NCBI GenBank assembly: GCA_031316115.1
Contig: JALDRC010000003.1
Span: 339,712-403,711, forward strand
DNA length: 64,000 nucleotides
Origin: Nitrososphaeraceae archaeon
GTDB taxonomy: Archaea; Thermoproteota; Nitrososphaeria; Nitrososphaerales; Nitrososphaeraceae
Direction of reading: 5' to 3'
Position numbers and translations under genes: made by a program. Positions 1-10,319 of this stretch are shown here, piece after piece. The stretch's first letter is position 1, and each line of letters starts with the position of its first letter. Under the pieces are notes generated by a model. That model had not been told where the DNA came from, searched no databases, and worked only from the letters and a program-made list of their open reading frames with translations.

Positions 1-446
1 TCTTTGTCTATTCCTTCACGATGAAGACCATCATCATGAAGTATAATGGTCTTTCTTCCCTCTTTTAACATACCATTTAGCGGAATGCTATCTAAAACTA
101 TAACTTCTTTTACATTATTTTCTTTTGACCATCTGATTAATGTATCCATTACTATATGAATACCGTTTATTAATATTGGAGCCTCACATACCATCACGAA
201 AATATTTTTCTCTTTATTAGCGTATATTCTAAAAGGATGTCTTAACTTGCCCCCAATATAGATAACACCTGGAGTAATGTAATCTGATTCAAGGCATGCA
301 ATTTGATGCATGTTCAAATAATCTATGATAAAGCTTGTACTTATAGATCCGACTAACCCAGGGCCAGGAAATCCTGCGATTAGTGTTGGTTTAAAGGATT
401 TATATTTTTTTAATGTTCGTATTTCACTAATATAGGTTCTATTCAT
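1..446 (-). CDS. PAC2 family protein (proteasome-assembly-chaperone-like), 3' part outside window
   Basis: The frame opens at an ATG (446-444) and runs off the left edge, so about 148 N-terminal codons are present. The glycine-rich loop FPGPGLVGS lies at residues 26-34. It is followed by a beta-rich stretch with ESDYITPGVIYIGG and later VLDSIPLNGM, an arrangement typical of the PAC2 family (PF09754), whose archaeal members are often labelled ATP-grasp superfamily. Family members are proposed to help proteasome assembly; the exact substrate in archaea is not settled. No partner gene is visible on this side. The start follows an AT-rich leader without a clear Shine-Dalgarno sequence. Family call is fairly secure, function is inference. 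Confidence 0.75.
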   Translation of the reverse strand, partial: MNRTYISEIRTLKKYKSFKPTLIAGFPGPGLVGSISTSFIIDYLNMHQIACLESDYITPGVIYIGGKLRHPFRIYANKEKNIFVMVCEAPILINGIHIVMDTLIRWSKENNVKEVIVLDSIPLNGMLKEGRKTIILHDDGLHREGIDK

Positions 447-805
447 ATTATCTTATTCTCCCTAATTATCAATATCATTACCGGTCAAGACTTATATTTT
501 TAATTATATTAAATTTTTTATATTTCATTAATATTATCCTCCAAAACAGCACAAAGTTATAATTATGATTCATAACAAATAGGTACATTTTATCATATGG
601 GCAAAATTTTCTGAAACAGTATTTATTTTCTTTTTATTAATCAATACGAATTTTCTTGTTAGCCAGCTCTGCTAAGACAAGATAATATTCATCTTTAAAC
701 AAAACTTATTCTTATTATTTGCTTTAGTATATTTATACATAAAACAAAAAATCGCATACATTTCTGTAAATGAAATTGGTTACACTCTTATTTTTCATAC
801 ATGGA
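447..805. other. Intergenic, no gene seen
   Basis: AT-rich spacer with stops in all frames by eye. It should hold the promoter of the PAC2 gene, which reads leftward. Confidence 0.5.
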
Positions 806-1366
806 TATTAGTCATCAAAAATCTCTATTTTGCGTCTCAAATAGTAGTAAACTCTTTCCATCAAACTTTTCTCTGGAATAATGGATATAGTATTTTAATC
901 CAATTATGTTACAGGTTTTATCATACCACTTTCCTCCGTCTGTATATATAGCATGATTTCCATGCCTCGATAAAAGAGATCTGGTAAATTTTTTAGCGAT
1001 AATCATGTTTCCACGTTAGGAGATATAGATTCCAAGCATGATACTGTGGATTGGCTCAATAGAGAACGATAACTAAAAATGCTAATTTCATATCCAAATA
1101 ATTGTTTTATCTATAATAAAATCATTTACTATTTTCCTTTTGTAGATCTGTCACGAACCAAACCTTTGTATCCAGTTTCTAACAAAAACACAACTTCTCA
1201 TACCTTAATAGTACTATTAACTTTGTTATTTCTTAAACTTAGACCAAAAATGTAGAGATGAAGAGATACAGTGCAACATAGGTAGAAGTTCTATTCCTTT
1301 AAATTTAATTTTCATATGATAAATAGAATATTCTTAGCTATAGATTTCGCGGCGTAAATTAAGAGT
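806..1366 (-). mobile_element. Degenerate IS6-type element (relic)
   Basis: The minus strand matches the intact element at 12297-13017 over most of its length but with deletions and stops. A 63-codon piece (815-1006) still reads AIYTDGGKWYDKTCNIIGLK, equivalent to the second catalytic Asp region of the intact transposase. The N-terminal end is recognisable near 1307-1366. The left ~100 bp of the element is missing and no clean terminal repeat survives, so it cannot move by itself. Confidence 0.75.
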
Positions 1367-1789
1367 ATTTTATTCACTTAATGTTTATCAAATATCTTAT
1401 TTTATCCTCTGTTGAATGAAATATTTATTAGAAACTACAGTATTACTGCATAAACTCAAAATTCTTTTTAACAAATAGAAGAGTACAATATGGAATGTAA
1501 AAGATAGATGTTAGATTACTATAATTCTACTCCTATTACTCTATTCGATAGACATATTTTAGATCATACTATCGATTTAGTCTATTACTTTATATCTTAT
1601 GGTTTCATTCTATTTATTCACCGAGAGACTTGATTGAGTATGAACTATAATTACTTGAGATATAAAAATAATATCAAATTAGCTAAATAGATTCCAATGA
1701 CTTGAATCTCCAATGCTTTGAGAACGAGTTGTTTAATTACTGTTATCTCATTTAAAAAATAAACATAAAAAATAGGAAGTTATTGGAAT
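1367..1789. other. Intergenic, no gene seen
   Basis: AT-rich stretch between the IS6 relic and the small basic-protein ORF. No ORF, repeat or structured RNA was recognised. Confidence 0.45.
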
Positions 1790-1903
1790 TCAGTTGTTCA
1801 CTGGTTCTTTTTCTGTTGGTTTTTGATGGTCGTCAACATTACCAGAGTTTTCTTCTTTCTCTTTACTTTTTTTCTTCTTTTTAAATATAGAAAATAGGCC
1901 CAT
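1790..1903 (-). CDS. Small charged protein, 37 aa
   Basis: A short ORF from ATG 1903 to TGA 1790 encodes MGLFSIFKKKKKSKEKEENS followed by a polar, proline-containing tail. The pattern is a short hydrophobic N-terminus, a lysine cluster, then Lys/Glu-rich sequence without cysteines. A TATA-like AATATAC sits just upstream. Such a composition could be a membrane-surface-associated or nucleic-acid-binding microprotein, but no family is recognised. The frame is short enough to occur by chance in AT-rich DNA; the clearly biased charged composition argues for a real gene. Confidence 0.45.
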   Translation of the reverse strand: MGLFSIFKKKKKSKEKEENSGNVDDHQKPTEKEPVNN

Positions 1904-2432
1904 AATAGTATATTACATGCACATACAAATAAAGACATCTAATAAATCAGAATCTAAAAGACAAAATACAGAATTTTCTAGAGGAAAATTTAGTAATTTA
2001 ATGAATAAGAATTATTGTATAGCTCTTTAATTTTGGTGGATTTAAATTATATAATTTTATTAAATAATACAAAAAAGGGATACAACTTTAATAAAAAAAA
2101 TTAAAGTCAAAACAAAAAAAATAATAAATTTTAATTAAATGCGAATCTACCAAATTCATATTGAACGGAGAATATAACATAAAATATTCAATATTCCGTT
2201 AAACATTTACTGACTCCATTAAATATCTCAATCTAAAAATAGCATTATTAAAAATATAAGTGGGTTGATAGAGATTTTATAGTGCTTTTAATTTAATATT
2301 ATTGTTCCTCCCTTTTTGAATACAATTGTGTTTCTGATTTGCATGATGTAATTAATTTAGTTTTAGTCAAATGTATACATGTTATAGATTGCAAGAGTTA
2401 TTTCTCATTATTTTATTAAAGGGATAGTAATC
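1904..2432. other. Intergenic, no gene seen
   Basis: Very AT-rich with several poly-A runs. Nothing recognisable beyond the promoter region of the leftward 37-aa ORF. Confidence 0.45.
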
Positions 2433-2600
2433 ATCGATACTTCATTTGTTCCTTGAATCATTGCATAGCTCCTTGATTAGGATTTTTATCGAGATGAATG
2501 TAATCTAGTGTTGAATGTAAAAATTTCTCTTCCTGTTGATAACCAGTACCTCCAGAAATATATACAGTAGGTTTTCCAGAATTATATGAGAAAGCTAATA
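2433..2600 (-). pseudogene. Very diverged IS6-like transposase fragment
   Basis: On the minus strand one frame reads KPTVYISGGTGYQQEEKFLH and continues into a helical segment ending in FKEQMKYR, with an in-frame TGA before FKEQ. The spacing resembles the TVYTDGGTWY...LH...ERVMQYFKDR block of the complete IS6-type transposases in this window, with the catalytic Asp replaced by Ser. It is therefore probably an old relic of a second IS6 lineage. Similarity is partial and judged by eye. Confidence 0.4.
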
Positions 2601-2781
2601 AAATTTTTTATAAAATTTTTGTTCCAACCTTTTCCTTCTTCATATAGGAGTGTTCCTAGTACATACTTATGGATATATTGAATATAGACCTAAAATAAAA
2701 AATAATAGTCTCAACCTGAAATATAGTTTAAAGTACGAGGAAGGATTATAAATTCTGTTTCTATTGTCAATTTGTAATTAA

Positions 2782-3956
2782 TTGAGGATGGGTCATAATT
2801 TATTTAACAAATATAGTAATATTTGCATTATAGTATCATCAAGTTTTACGTTCCTAGCATGTATTTGATTGCCATAGGATTATCTCTATAGGTCTTACAG
2901 TTGTAGTATACAAGTATTTGGTATAGTAAAACTGATAGTAACACTGTTGCATAACTCTTAGAATATCCTCTGACAGGTAATGGATCTATCCTGAATGCAT
3001 TTTTGATATGTCCTATCAACGGTTCAATTGATATTCCTCTCAAAGAATAAATAACCTGTCCAATATTGGATTCATAGAATTCTATCAGTTTTATCCTTTC
3101 CTCTGGTGTATTTTTATATCTTTGTATAGGACACACCAATTGAAATCCCATATCTGTACTTAGATCATACAGTTCATGATCATCATATCCAGGATCTGCA
3201 GACATGTATGATATTCTTCTAATAATTGTAAATGGAAGACTTGCTGTCAATATACTGTACATCTGGTTATCAGGTATCTTAGCAGTTGTAAAATCCGCTG
3301 CCAATGGTACTACAATGGAACCAATAGTACTTGATATCAAATGCAGTTTCTATCCAAATATCCATCCCTTTGTATGACTGAATCCCCATCTTGCATCAGT
3401 ATCAATACCAGAACGTGGTACTACTCCTTGTTCCATAGAGGATTTATGCCAGACATAACCTTTGGCTTTCATAAGAGTACTATCTGTTGAAAGAACAGAT
3501 GGATCAATTATTTTATCATGAACAAAAAGTTCACCCATTATACTAATTCTGTTTTTAATATCTCTAGATATCGTAGCAAGACGTCTATCAAATGTTCTTT
3601 TGTTTGGTATTCTTGATAATCCACATCTTTTCATTACCTTTTTGTTATACCATAGATCCATTGCAAGATATTCATGTAATGCTCTGTTAGAATCTAGTCG
3701 GAACCATATACGTACTATAAAGCATCTCAGAATAACAGTAGGAGAATACACATATGGTCTTCCAGGCCGTGGTTTATTCTTATTATTATGTGGCCATCTA
3801 ATCAAACCAATCAAATACAAAATGCTAATTAGAATGGATGTAGATCTATTTTGTACCGCTAGTTTGTTGGTTTGTATATTGTTTCACTAAAACATCGTAC
3901 ACTAATAAACTAGCTTTATTCGTTATGAAAATAGAATAATTATGACCCAGCCTCAA
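2782..3956 (-). mobile_element. IS5/IS4-superfamily insertion sequence, about 1175 bp
   Basis: Terminal inverted repeats TTGAGG(A/C)TGGGTCATAATT bound the element (left arm from 2782, right arm ending at 3956) with one internal mismatch. It carries a single DDE transposase frame on the minus strand, interrupted by one amber codon. No convincing target duplication is visible in the AT-rich flanks. The terminal repeats are almost perfect, so the copy looks young. Confidence 0.8.
2846..3820 (-). pseudogene. DDE transposase (IS5/IS4-like), single in-frame TAG
   Basis: One 325-codon frame on the minus strand is continuous except for a TAG at 3352-3350. Upstream of it are LSTDSTLMKAKG (first catalytic Asp) and HTKGWIFG; directly after the stop comes KLHL, so the amber probably replaces a Tyr in a GYKLHL motif. 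The second half has SADPGYDDHE (second Asp) and RGISIEPLIGHIKNAF, where the catalytic Glu is expected. All three active-site segments are intact, so loss of function rests on one base unless the stop is read through. The element's inverted repeats flank it closely. Confidence 0.75.
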
Positions 3957-4224
3957 ATAATTCAAATCTTTAGTTGAATATAATCCCGAAGATCATATAC
4001 CTTTTTTTGGTTACTACGTAGTTTAAACTCCTTAAATCTATTCTATTCTGATATCAGATTCAAATACTATAAAAAGAATACAATACAAGAGTAAAGATGT
4101 TCTATTTCTTCCAAGTCGTATCAATATATATTGTTAGAAAACAACATTTACATCTTCAGCTCTTCTGGTTAATCACCAACACTTTGTTCTATGTTAGACA
4201 TATAAAGAAAGCTCAATATAGATC

Positions 4225-4857
4225 TTAATTTAATAGATTAAAATTTATTTTTTTGAATTTTTCGATATCATATTTATTATAAAATAGATATACATTTGTT
4301 TTAAGATTATGTTTAAACTTTGCAGAACATGCAAGATCAATAAATTTGCCAAATCTAATATTTTTCATATTTTTGTAAACATCGCTACTACATAGTATAT
4401 AACCTCCTTTAGCATAATCTACAATTCTATGAGCTAGTATAACATCAGATCCCCAGTAAGCTATTTGTCCATCTATTTGTTTTACTGGTTTACTAATACC
4501 ACATGAAATGCCGGTATTTACTATAATTGTTTTTGAGTCAATTTCATCTTCGCTATAATTTTTGTTATTTCTTATCTTTGTGTTATGTTGTGTTAAGTAT
4601 TTTTGAAGAACTAGAGAAAATTTTAATGCATCTTCTCCTTTATTGAAAATAATGAAATACCCATCTCCTGTTGAATTTATGTATAGTATTTTATTTATCC
4701 CCAATATTTCTGAGTTTGACTTTAAAATTTTATCTACACAAAGTCTCAATTTTTCTAATTTCTCAATTTGAATATCCAATGGAACATTCTCAGAAGAAGA
4801 ATCTTCTAGATCAAGAACAAGATAATAGTAATAATATAATTTTTTTTTAGATATCAT
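4225..4857 (-). CDS. Stand-alone class III nucleotidyl cyclase-like domain protein
   Basis: The 210-residue protein is essentially one cyclase homology domain. VLDLEDSS near residue 14 carries the first likely metal-binding Asp, and STGDGYFIIF near residue 63 carries the second in the typical GDG turn. GSDVILAHRIVDYAKGGYIL (about 136-155) matches the conserved Gly...Ala.Arg helix and ILxSS strand of class III adenylate/guanylate cyclases. No receiver, PAS or membrane domain is attached, so activity would depend on a partner or on homodimerisation. Its neighbours are unrelated. Whether it makes a cyclic nucleotide cannot be told from sequence alone; the substrate-selecting residues are not obvious. 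Confidence 0.7.
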   Translation of the reverse strand: MISKKKLYYYYYLVLDLEDSSSENVPLDIQIEKLEKLRLCVDKILKSNSEILGINKILYINSTGDGYFIIFNKGEDALKFSLVLQKYLTQHNTKIRNNKNYSEDEIDSKTIIVNTGISCGISKPVKQIDGQIAYWGSDVILAHRIVDYAKGGYILCSSDVYKNMKNIRFGKFIDLACSAKFKHNLKTNVYLFYNKYDIEKFKKINFNLLN

Positions 4858-5178
4858 TGAATGTAGTTTTAATATAAGACTATATTTTTCTTATTATTAA
4901 GCAAATAAATGCTTGAAATGAAAATATAGTTAACATATGCGAGTTCAAGCAATTTAGTTTTTATGCAATTTAGCATTTTAAGATTAACCTTTCCTCTTTT
5001 CCTGAGCTTATTTTACAATATATCAATGTAGGTTTAATTGGCCAATTGCAAATTTAATATGGTATAATATCAATATTACTTTTTTATTGAAAGTTTTATT
5101 AAATACTTGTAATGTTTGTATGTACCTGGTTATTATTTGCTTATGATTATTTTACCAAATTCTTGAGTTTATCGATAA
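4858..5178. other. Intergenic, no gene seen
   Basis: AT-rich region holding the cyclase-like gene's promoter and the 3' flank of the alcohol dehydrogenase gene. No hairpin or ORF of note. Confidence 0.4.
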
Positions 5179-6225
5179 CTAGCATTTGAGGGAACTTAAA
5201 TCGATTACAAATCTATAGCGAACATCACTATTTATTATACGTTCATAGGCCTCGTTGATTTTTTGAATTGAAATGAGTTCAACATCGCATTCTATCTTAT
5301 GTTTACTACAAAAATCAAGCATTTGTTGTGTTTCCAAAATACCACCAATTAAGGAACCTGTGAGATTTCTTCTAGCACTTATCAATGTATAAGGACTAAT
5401 GTGAGAGTCTTTTTCTGGAATTCCTACGATAACCATCGTTCCATCAAGTTTTAGAAGATTCAGATATTCATTTAAATCAACATTAGCTGAAATTGTGTTT
5501 ATCATAATATCGAAATATCCTTCTAGTTTTTCAAAAGTTTTGGGATCCGATGATGAATAAAAATAATCAGCACCCATCTTCATTGAATCTTTTTGTTTTT
5601 TATGGGAATGGCTTAATACTGACACCTCTGCACCAAGTGCGTGTGCTATTTTAACACCAATATGACCTAAGCCACCAAGACCTATAATCCCTATTTTTTT
5701 TCCTGGGCCGGCGTTCCATTTCATAAGAGGAGAGTAGAGAGTTATTCCAGCACAAAGAAGAGGAGCAGCATTTTCTGGTTTAAGATTTTCTGGCATATGA
5801 AGAACATAGTTTTCGTCAACTATGATTTTATTGGAATATCCTCCTTGAGTAATGGTTTTCCCATCTTTTTCTATCCCATTATATGTAGTAAGAAGTGAAC
5901 TACAATATTGCTCAAGTCCTTTCTTGCAGGTATCACAATTACGACATGAGTCGACAAAACATCCTACTCCTACTTGATTACCAACTTTGAATTGTGTAAC
6001 TTTCGAACCTACTTTTGAAACAACACCGACTATTTCATGACCCGGAACCATTGGATAATTCGAGCGTCCCCACTCATTTTTCACTTGATGAATATCTGTA
6101 TGACAAATTCCACAATAATTAATATCGATCATTACATCATAATCAAGTAAATTCCTCCTTTCAAAAGAAAAAGGAGATAGAGGAGAAGAAGCATTATGAG
6201 CCGCATAACCTTTAACTTCAATCAT
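5179..6225 (-). CDS. Zinc-dependent alcohol dehydrogenase (cinnamyl-alcohol-dehydrogenase type)
   Basis: A medium-chain NAD(P)H alcohol/aldehyde oxidoreductase of about 348 residues. CGICHTDIHQ holds the catalytic zinc Cys and PMVPGHEIVG the His-Glu pair; CFVDSCRNCDTCKKGLEQYC carries the four structural-zinc cysteines. The Rossmann loop is GIIGLGGLGHIGVKIAHALG, followed by VSVLSHSHKKQ, a pattern typical of the YahK/CAD group. Start chosen at ATG 6225, where AGGA lies 5 bases upstream and the protein begins MIEVKGYAAH like relatives; a TTG at 6243 would add six residues. It likely reduces aldehydes to alcohols in the cytoplasm. It stands alone, with no operon partner. Confidence 0.9.
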   Translation of the reverse strand: MIEVKGYAAHNASSPLSPFSFERRNLLDYDVMIDINYCGICHTDIHQVKNEWGRSNYPMVPGHEIVGVVSKVGSKVTQFKVGNQVGVGCFVDSCRNCDTCKKGLEQYCSSLLTTYNGIEKDGKTITQGGYSNKIIVDENYVLHMPENLKPENAAPLLCAGITLYSPLMKWNAGPGKKIGIIGLGGLGHIGVKIAHALGAEVSVLSHSHKKQKDSMKMGADYFYSSSDPKTFEKLEGYFDIMINTISANVDLNEYLNLLKLDGTMVIVGIPEKDSHISPYTLISARRNLTGSLIGGILETQQMLDFCSKHKIECDVELISIQKINEAYERIINSDVRYRFVIDLSSLKC

Positions 6226-6474
6226 AAATCCTAAGGTTATCAAAAAGGTAGTTATGAACTTAACGCATTTTTTATTGTAGCCGACTTCATGAAAATCTTA
6301 AATTTATTTGAAATTTATCGAATTGTTTATAATTATTACATTCAAATCTAAATTTTGATTTGGATTTTTATTATCTATTGGCAATAATTTCGTTCGTAGT
6401 TTTTCCTCCTATAACCTTTAATTTTTCAGGTATAGTAAAAATTAAAATATTGCATTATTGGTGATAGACATATC

Positions 6475-7092
6475 TCATTGTGAAGTTATTTGAAAATTGT
6501 TTAGAATATTTTTATATGCATCCAAATATTTTGTCAACTCATCTAACGTGGATGTAAACGAAAGTTTATACAATTTACTTCCTTCTTTAATATAGACATC
6601 ATATTTTAGTATATCCTCTGCTGGTCCACCTATCGAGGTCAATTTTGAAAGGTAAATGTGTTGAAATGCATCTTTATCATCCACTGTTGTTTGATTTATC
6701 TCTACTAGGCGATAATCGTTAGATACACTTTTCGTTTCGTTTTGTTCTTTAGTAAAGTTTTCCAGGGAGGGAACTCCTGGACCAATAGTCGAAACATCAA
6801 TTGATATTTCAGGAAGTCTAATACATGGTAAAGTGGTACATTCAGTTATAGATTTAGTATATAAGTTAGATCCTTCTGCATTCCACTCTGCAGGGTATTG
6901 AAATTTTACTCCTAAACTATTGTCTTCAAAAGTTGAAGTTTCTGATTGTGAAAAAACATGATCCGTGTCAGAGCTCAGTGAGATAAATAAAATAGCAATA
7001 ATAGCTATGAGATAATTCTTTTGCAACATACATAGTAATTCAAAGTGTTTATTATTAATTTTGTTAATTTTTAATCCTTTAAATTTATTCAC
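6475..7092 (-). CDS. Secreted PsbP-like protein
   Basis: A 205-residue exported protein. A hydrophobic segment YLIAIIAILFISLSS serves as signal peptide, with likely cleavage near HVFSQSE. The mature part begins DNSLGVKFQYPAEW, the hallmark opening of PsbP-C-like domains, and ends with the LDAYKNILNNFQI helix. Such proteins are expanded in soil Thaumarchaeota and lie outside the membrane; their ligand is unknown. Two cysteines (CTTLPC) may form a disulphide. The listed start is GTG at 7092; ATG at 7029 (MLQKNYLIAI) would give a more conventional short n-region and may be the true start. Confidence 0.75.
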   Translation of the reverse strand: MNKFKGLKINKINNKHFELLCMLQKNYLIAIIAILFISLSSDTDHVFSQSETSTFEDNSLGVKFQYPAEWNAEGSNLYTKSITECTTLPCIRLPEISIDVSTIGPGVPSLENFTKEQNETKSVSNDYRLVEINQTTVDDKDAFQHIYLSKLTSIGGPAEDILKYDVYIKEGSKLYKLSFTSTLDELTKYLDAYKNILNNFQITSQ

Positions 7093-8015
7093 AAATTAAA
7101 ATTGTAAATTATTCCATTCTATTAACTTTTGTATGAATATAAACTATCTAAAAATAATGAATATTGAAAAAAATATATAAAATATAAGTTTCGTATTATT
7201 AAAATACGCTGTGACTCTTATTTATCAATTTTATTGCAAATAACAATAAATATCATGTAATAAATTTAAATAGTAGTTACTCTCTTTTGAGGAGAAATTA
7301 ATCTTCTAGCACATATATTTTATAACTTACAATAAAAAGTAAATCCTAGTCGGAATAAAAAAGGTTTTAAGATTTATTTCACTTGTAAAAATCCAATAAG
7401 CTGTTAGATTGCATAATAGAATAAAATTAGCTACATAACAAATTTCTTACCTCTGGTTTTTGTGATATTGTTTGTTTGGCGCAACTTGCCTAATTCTACA
7501 ATTTGGTTGAAAAATCAATGCATATCCTAAATCTAATTGCTATATTCATTAATCCACATGATCGTCTTTATGAATAATTTTTAATAATAGAAATTTTTGA
7601 TATACTGGTTTCCTATATGTTTAAAAATAAATGCGTTTTTACAATGTAAATTGGATATGCAACTTATATACTAGGGATAATATTAATGGGGTCGTATATG
7701 CTAATAGCAATTAATCTTGGAAATTGCTCCAAAAAAGATACTTATCCATAGAAAACCAACTAAATCTTAGTCAGGAACTAGGATCGTTTATAACCTAAAT
7801 AGTAATAAAGTTAGCTACGTTAACAAAAAGCGTCCAATAGTGTATATACAAAAGAAAGAATGTATATTTATTTTATAGAATAATTGATGCAACAAAAATT
7901 CGACTTATGACTTGATAAATATAAAATTAGATGTTTTATACTCAAAAATTCCCTTCTACAGGTCTATATTATAGAAATGTTGACTTTAATGTTTTAGAAT
8001 TAAACAATAACAAAT
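7093..8015. other. Long intergenic stretch, no intact gene
   Basis: AT-rich, with stops in every frame by eye. No inverted repeats, RNA gene or mobile-element end was recognised here; a decayed gene begins just to the right. Confidence 0.45.
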
Positions 8016-8217
8016 ATGTTAAATAATATCGAAAAGATCGACGCAAACTTTATGAGGCATTTGGGCAAATAGCGATTGGTATAATGGAGTACTTTTCTAA
8101 CCATAAGGGGATATGTATTTCTATTACGCCCTGGTTGGCGAATGTTTGTTGGCTAGACATCCATTCATGAAAGTTGATATTGAAAGATTGATTAAATTTT
8201 TAGATAGAATAAGATAA
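8016..8217 (+). pseudogene. Decayed small gene, two frameshifts, unknown family
   Basis: Three successive frames each give coding-like sequence. MLNNIEKIDANFM starts at 8016; a second frame gives EAFGQIAIGIMEYFSNHKG; a third gives MYFYYALVGECLLARHPFMK and ends LIKFLDRIR at the TAA at 8215. Together they suggest a helical protein of about 65 residues broken by two small indels. No family is recognised. Confidence 0.4.
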
Positions 8218-8318
8218 TTTAAAAAATTAAATTTTGACTACTATCAAAATATAAAATATTAAATTCATTTAAATTTAGTACATTACAATTTATATGTTTT
8301 TCTTGATACTAACATTAT

Positions 8319-8792
8319 ATGAAGATACTCAATGCAGGGCCTGTTTTTACCAAGCCAATGAGTGAAGATGAAGCAATAAATTTTCTTGCCAGTGGACGAA
8401 GAATTATATATCTCGGAACAATTGATGAAAGAAAAGAACCCAATATACATCCCACCTGGTTTTATTTTGATCCTAATGTAAGGAAATTTTATATAGAGAC
8501 TTCTAAATCTTCTAAAAAAAGGGAAAATTTGAATAATAGTAAAATAATATATTTTTGTATTGATGAATCTAATCTTCCATATAAAGGAGTGCGTGGAAAA
8601 GGAAGAATAACAATTAAAGAAGATCTAGATTTTATTATTTCGATCTCTGAAAAAAATTTGCTGAAATATTTAGGGAGTCTAGATCATCCAATGGCTAAGG
8701 GTTTATTAGATAATGCAAAAAAAGGAAATTCAGTAGTAATTGAGATAACACCATTATATTTATCAACTTGGGATGATAGTAAAATTAATTGA
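8319..8792 (+). CDS. Pyridoxamine-5'-phosphate-oxidase-like flavin/F420-binding protein
   Basis: A 157-residue split-barrel protein. FLASGRRIIYLGTIDERKEPNIHPTWF is the diagnostic first beta hairpin of PPOX-class enzymes, where the small side chains and HPTWF contact the cofactor phosphate. FYIETSKSSKKRENLNNSKI matches the second cofactor-binding segment. GVRGKGRITI and the C-terminal VVIEITPLYLSTWD complete the barrel. The family reduces or oxidises small substrates with FMN or coenzyme F420; Thaumarchaeota make F420, so an F420-dependent reductase is plausible but not proven. ATG at 8319 follows a short AT-rich leader. Another split-barrel gene lies about 340 bp downstream on the same strand. 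Confidence 0.8.
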   Translation: MKILNAGPVFTKPMSEDEAINFLASGRRIIYLGTIDERKEPNIHPTWFYFDPNVRKFYIETSKSSKKRENLNNSKIIYFCIDESNLPYKGVRGKGRITIKEDLDFIISISEKNLLKYLGSLDHPMAKGLLDNAKKGNSVVIEITPLYLSTWDDSKIN

Positions 8793-9129
8793 TTCGATAG
8801 TGAGGTCATCTTTATTTGCCTGTGTAAATACAAAAAAGATAAATAGAACAGTATTATCTAGCCTAAAAATATGGTTAATATCAATTTTTGAAAGATTTAT
8901 TTAATCTAATCTTATAATTTTTATATCAACATAGCAATTTTTAGTTCAAATATAGATAAAAAATATGAATAAACTACTTTTTAAAAAAGCAAAGATAGAA
9001 TAAATATATGAAAATTTTATTTCTTAGCATTTTCAGTGTTAGGCTACTAACGGTTTGGATCTACTATGCTAATTAAATTTTTTAAAACAAAGCAGAAATT
9101 ATTTATGACTCTTCTAAAAGTAATGCTAC
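8793..9129. other. Intergenic spacer between two split-barrel genes
   Basis: No ORF or RNA gene seen. Its length suggests that the two flanking genes have separate promoters. Confidence 0.4.
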
Positions 9130-9690
9130 ATGGAGTTACCGTGGAATGATCCTAGAACGAATAAATTTGCCACTACTATTGGATTGATAACATCAAATGG
9201 ACCACATGGTTCCAATATAATGTCATGTGAATGGACACATCATCTTTCATACAATCCTGGATTAATCGCTGTTTCAGTAGGTCCAAACAAGGCTACCGTT
9301 GATAACATCAGACAATCAAAAGAATTTGGAATCAATTTGTGTGCAGTAGACCAATCTATATTGTCTAGCATAGCAGGCGGCTATAGCGGGAGTAGTTATG
9401 ATAAAATAGGAGCATTACGTGAATTAGGATTTCAATTTTATCATGGTACAAAAATCAATACATTAATGGTAAAGGGAGCTTCTCTTAATATTGAATGTAA
9501 TCTATTTCAGGAAACTAGTTTCGGGGATCATATTATGTTTATTGGAGAAGTTCTAGATGCAATAAATAATCCAGAAAAACCCTCTTTAATTTACCATGAT
9601 GGAAAGTATTGGTCTCTAAACGCTTTAGTAAAACCTAGTAAAGAAGAACGTGAGCAAATGCGTGAAGTGTTGGAAAGATACAAAAAATGA
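9130..9690 (+). CDS. Flavin reductase-like (FMN-binding split barrel) protein
   Basis: A 186-residue protein of the flavin-reductase-like domain family (PF01613). TIGLITSNGPHGSNIMSCEW and YNPGLIAVSVGPNKATVDNI form the first strands that cradle FMN. EFGINLCAVDQ and the GSSYDK loop follow, with IECNLFQETSFGDHIMFIGE near residue 118, the acidic/His dyad region seen in this family. A basic helical tail (EEREQMREVLERYKK) ends the protein. It probably binds FMN in the cytoplasm and transfers electrons to an unknown acceptor. It follows the PPOX-like gene in the same direction, so the two may share a redox role. Confidence 0.85.
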   Translation: MELPWNDPRTNKFATTIGLITSNGPHGSNIMSCEWTHHLSYNPGLIAVSVGPNKATVDNIRQSKEFGINLCAVDQSILSSIAGGYSGSSYDKIGALRELGFQFYHGTKINTLMVKGASLNIECNLFQETSFGDHIMFIGEVLDAINNPEKPSLIYHDGKYWSLNALVKPSKEEREQMREVLERYKK

Positions 9691-10319
9691 ATGTAAGAAT
9701 TTAATTTTTACTTTCACCTGATTAATATAGTGAATACCTGATAATTTTCTGATGTTTTCTTTTCATTTTTTCAAAAAATACTGAAGATACTAAAGTTCTA
9801 TCTAAAATATAATCAACAATTTATGTTTGAGTTCTGGGACAATAAAGGCAAGTTAATAGGGTAAAATGATGTGAAGATACACTGTATTACTTACACATTA
9901 TCTATACATTTTTAATTCAAACCTGTTGTAATTATTTGATATATTATTAATATTACACATAGAAAGAGTAAATCTATTGATAAATAAAAAATAATAAATT
10001 ACATCTCTATTTAATCAATATATTATAATAACCAAAAGTTTCTATTCTGTATCCCAAATTCTGATTTATATGATTTCTATCATACTTTTATGCAATGGTA
10101 AGTGCAATAATGTTTTAATCAAATTACATTATGCAAGTTATCATCCAATGTGATTCCATCAGTTTAAATTATATGTTTGGCATATTTTTTAATTAATAAA
10201 TTTATATGTTTTATTATATTAGACATAGTCATCTCTTTTGATACAGATTCCTAACAATGAACTATGTACCTTTTCAATATATAACGATAATCATTTTTAC
10301 TAGTTTCCTATCCGGATGA
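9691..10319. other. Intergenic, no gene seen
   Basis: AT-rich; only a 13-codon scrap (FEFWDNKGKLIG, near 9822) looks coding-like. No repeats or RNA genes recognised. Confidence 0.4.

Noticed and set aside
3600..3890. 96-codon ORF antisense to the IS5/IS4-like transposase
   Set aside because: It is a shadow of the transposase frame on the other strand.
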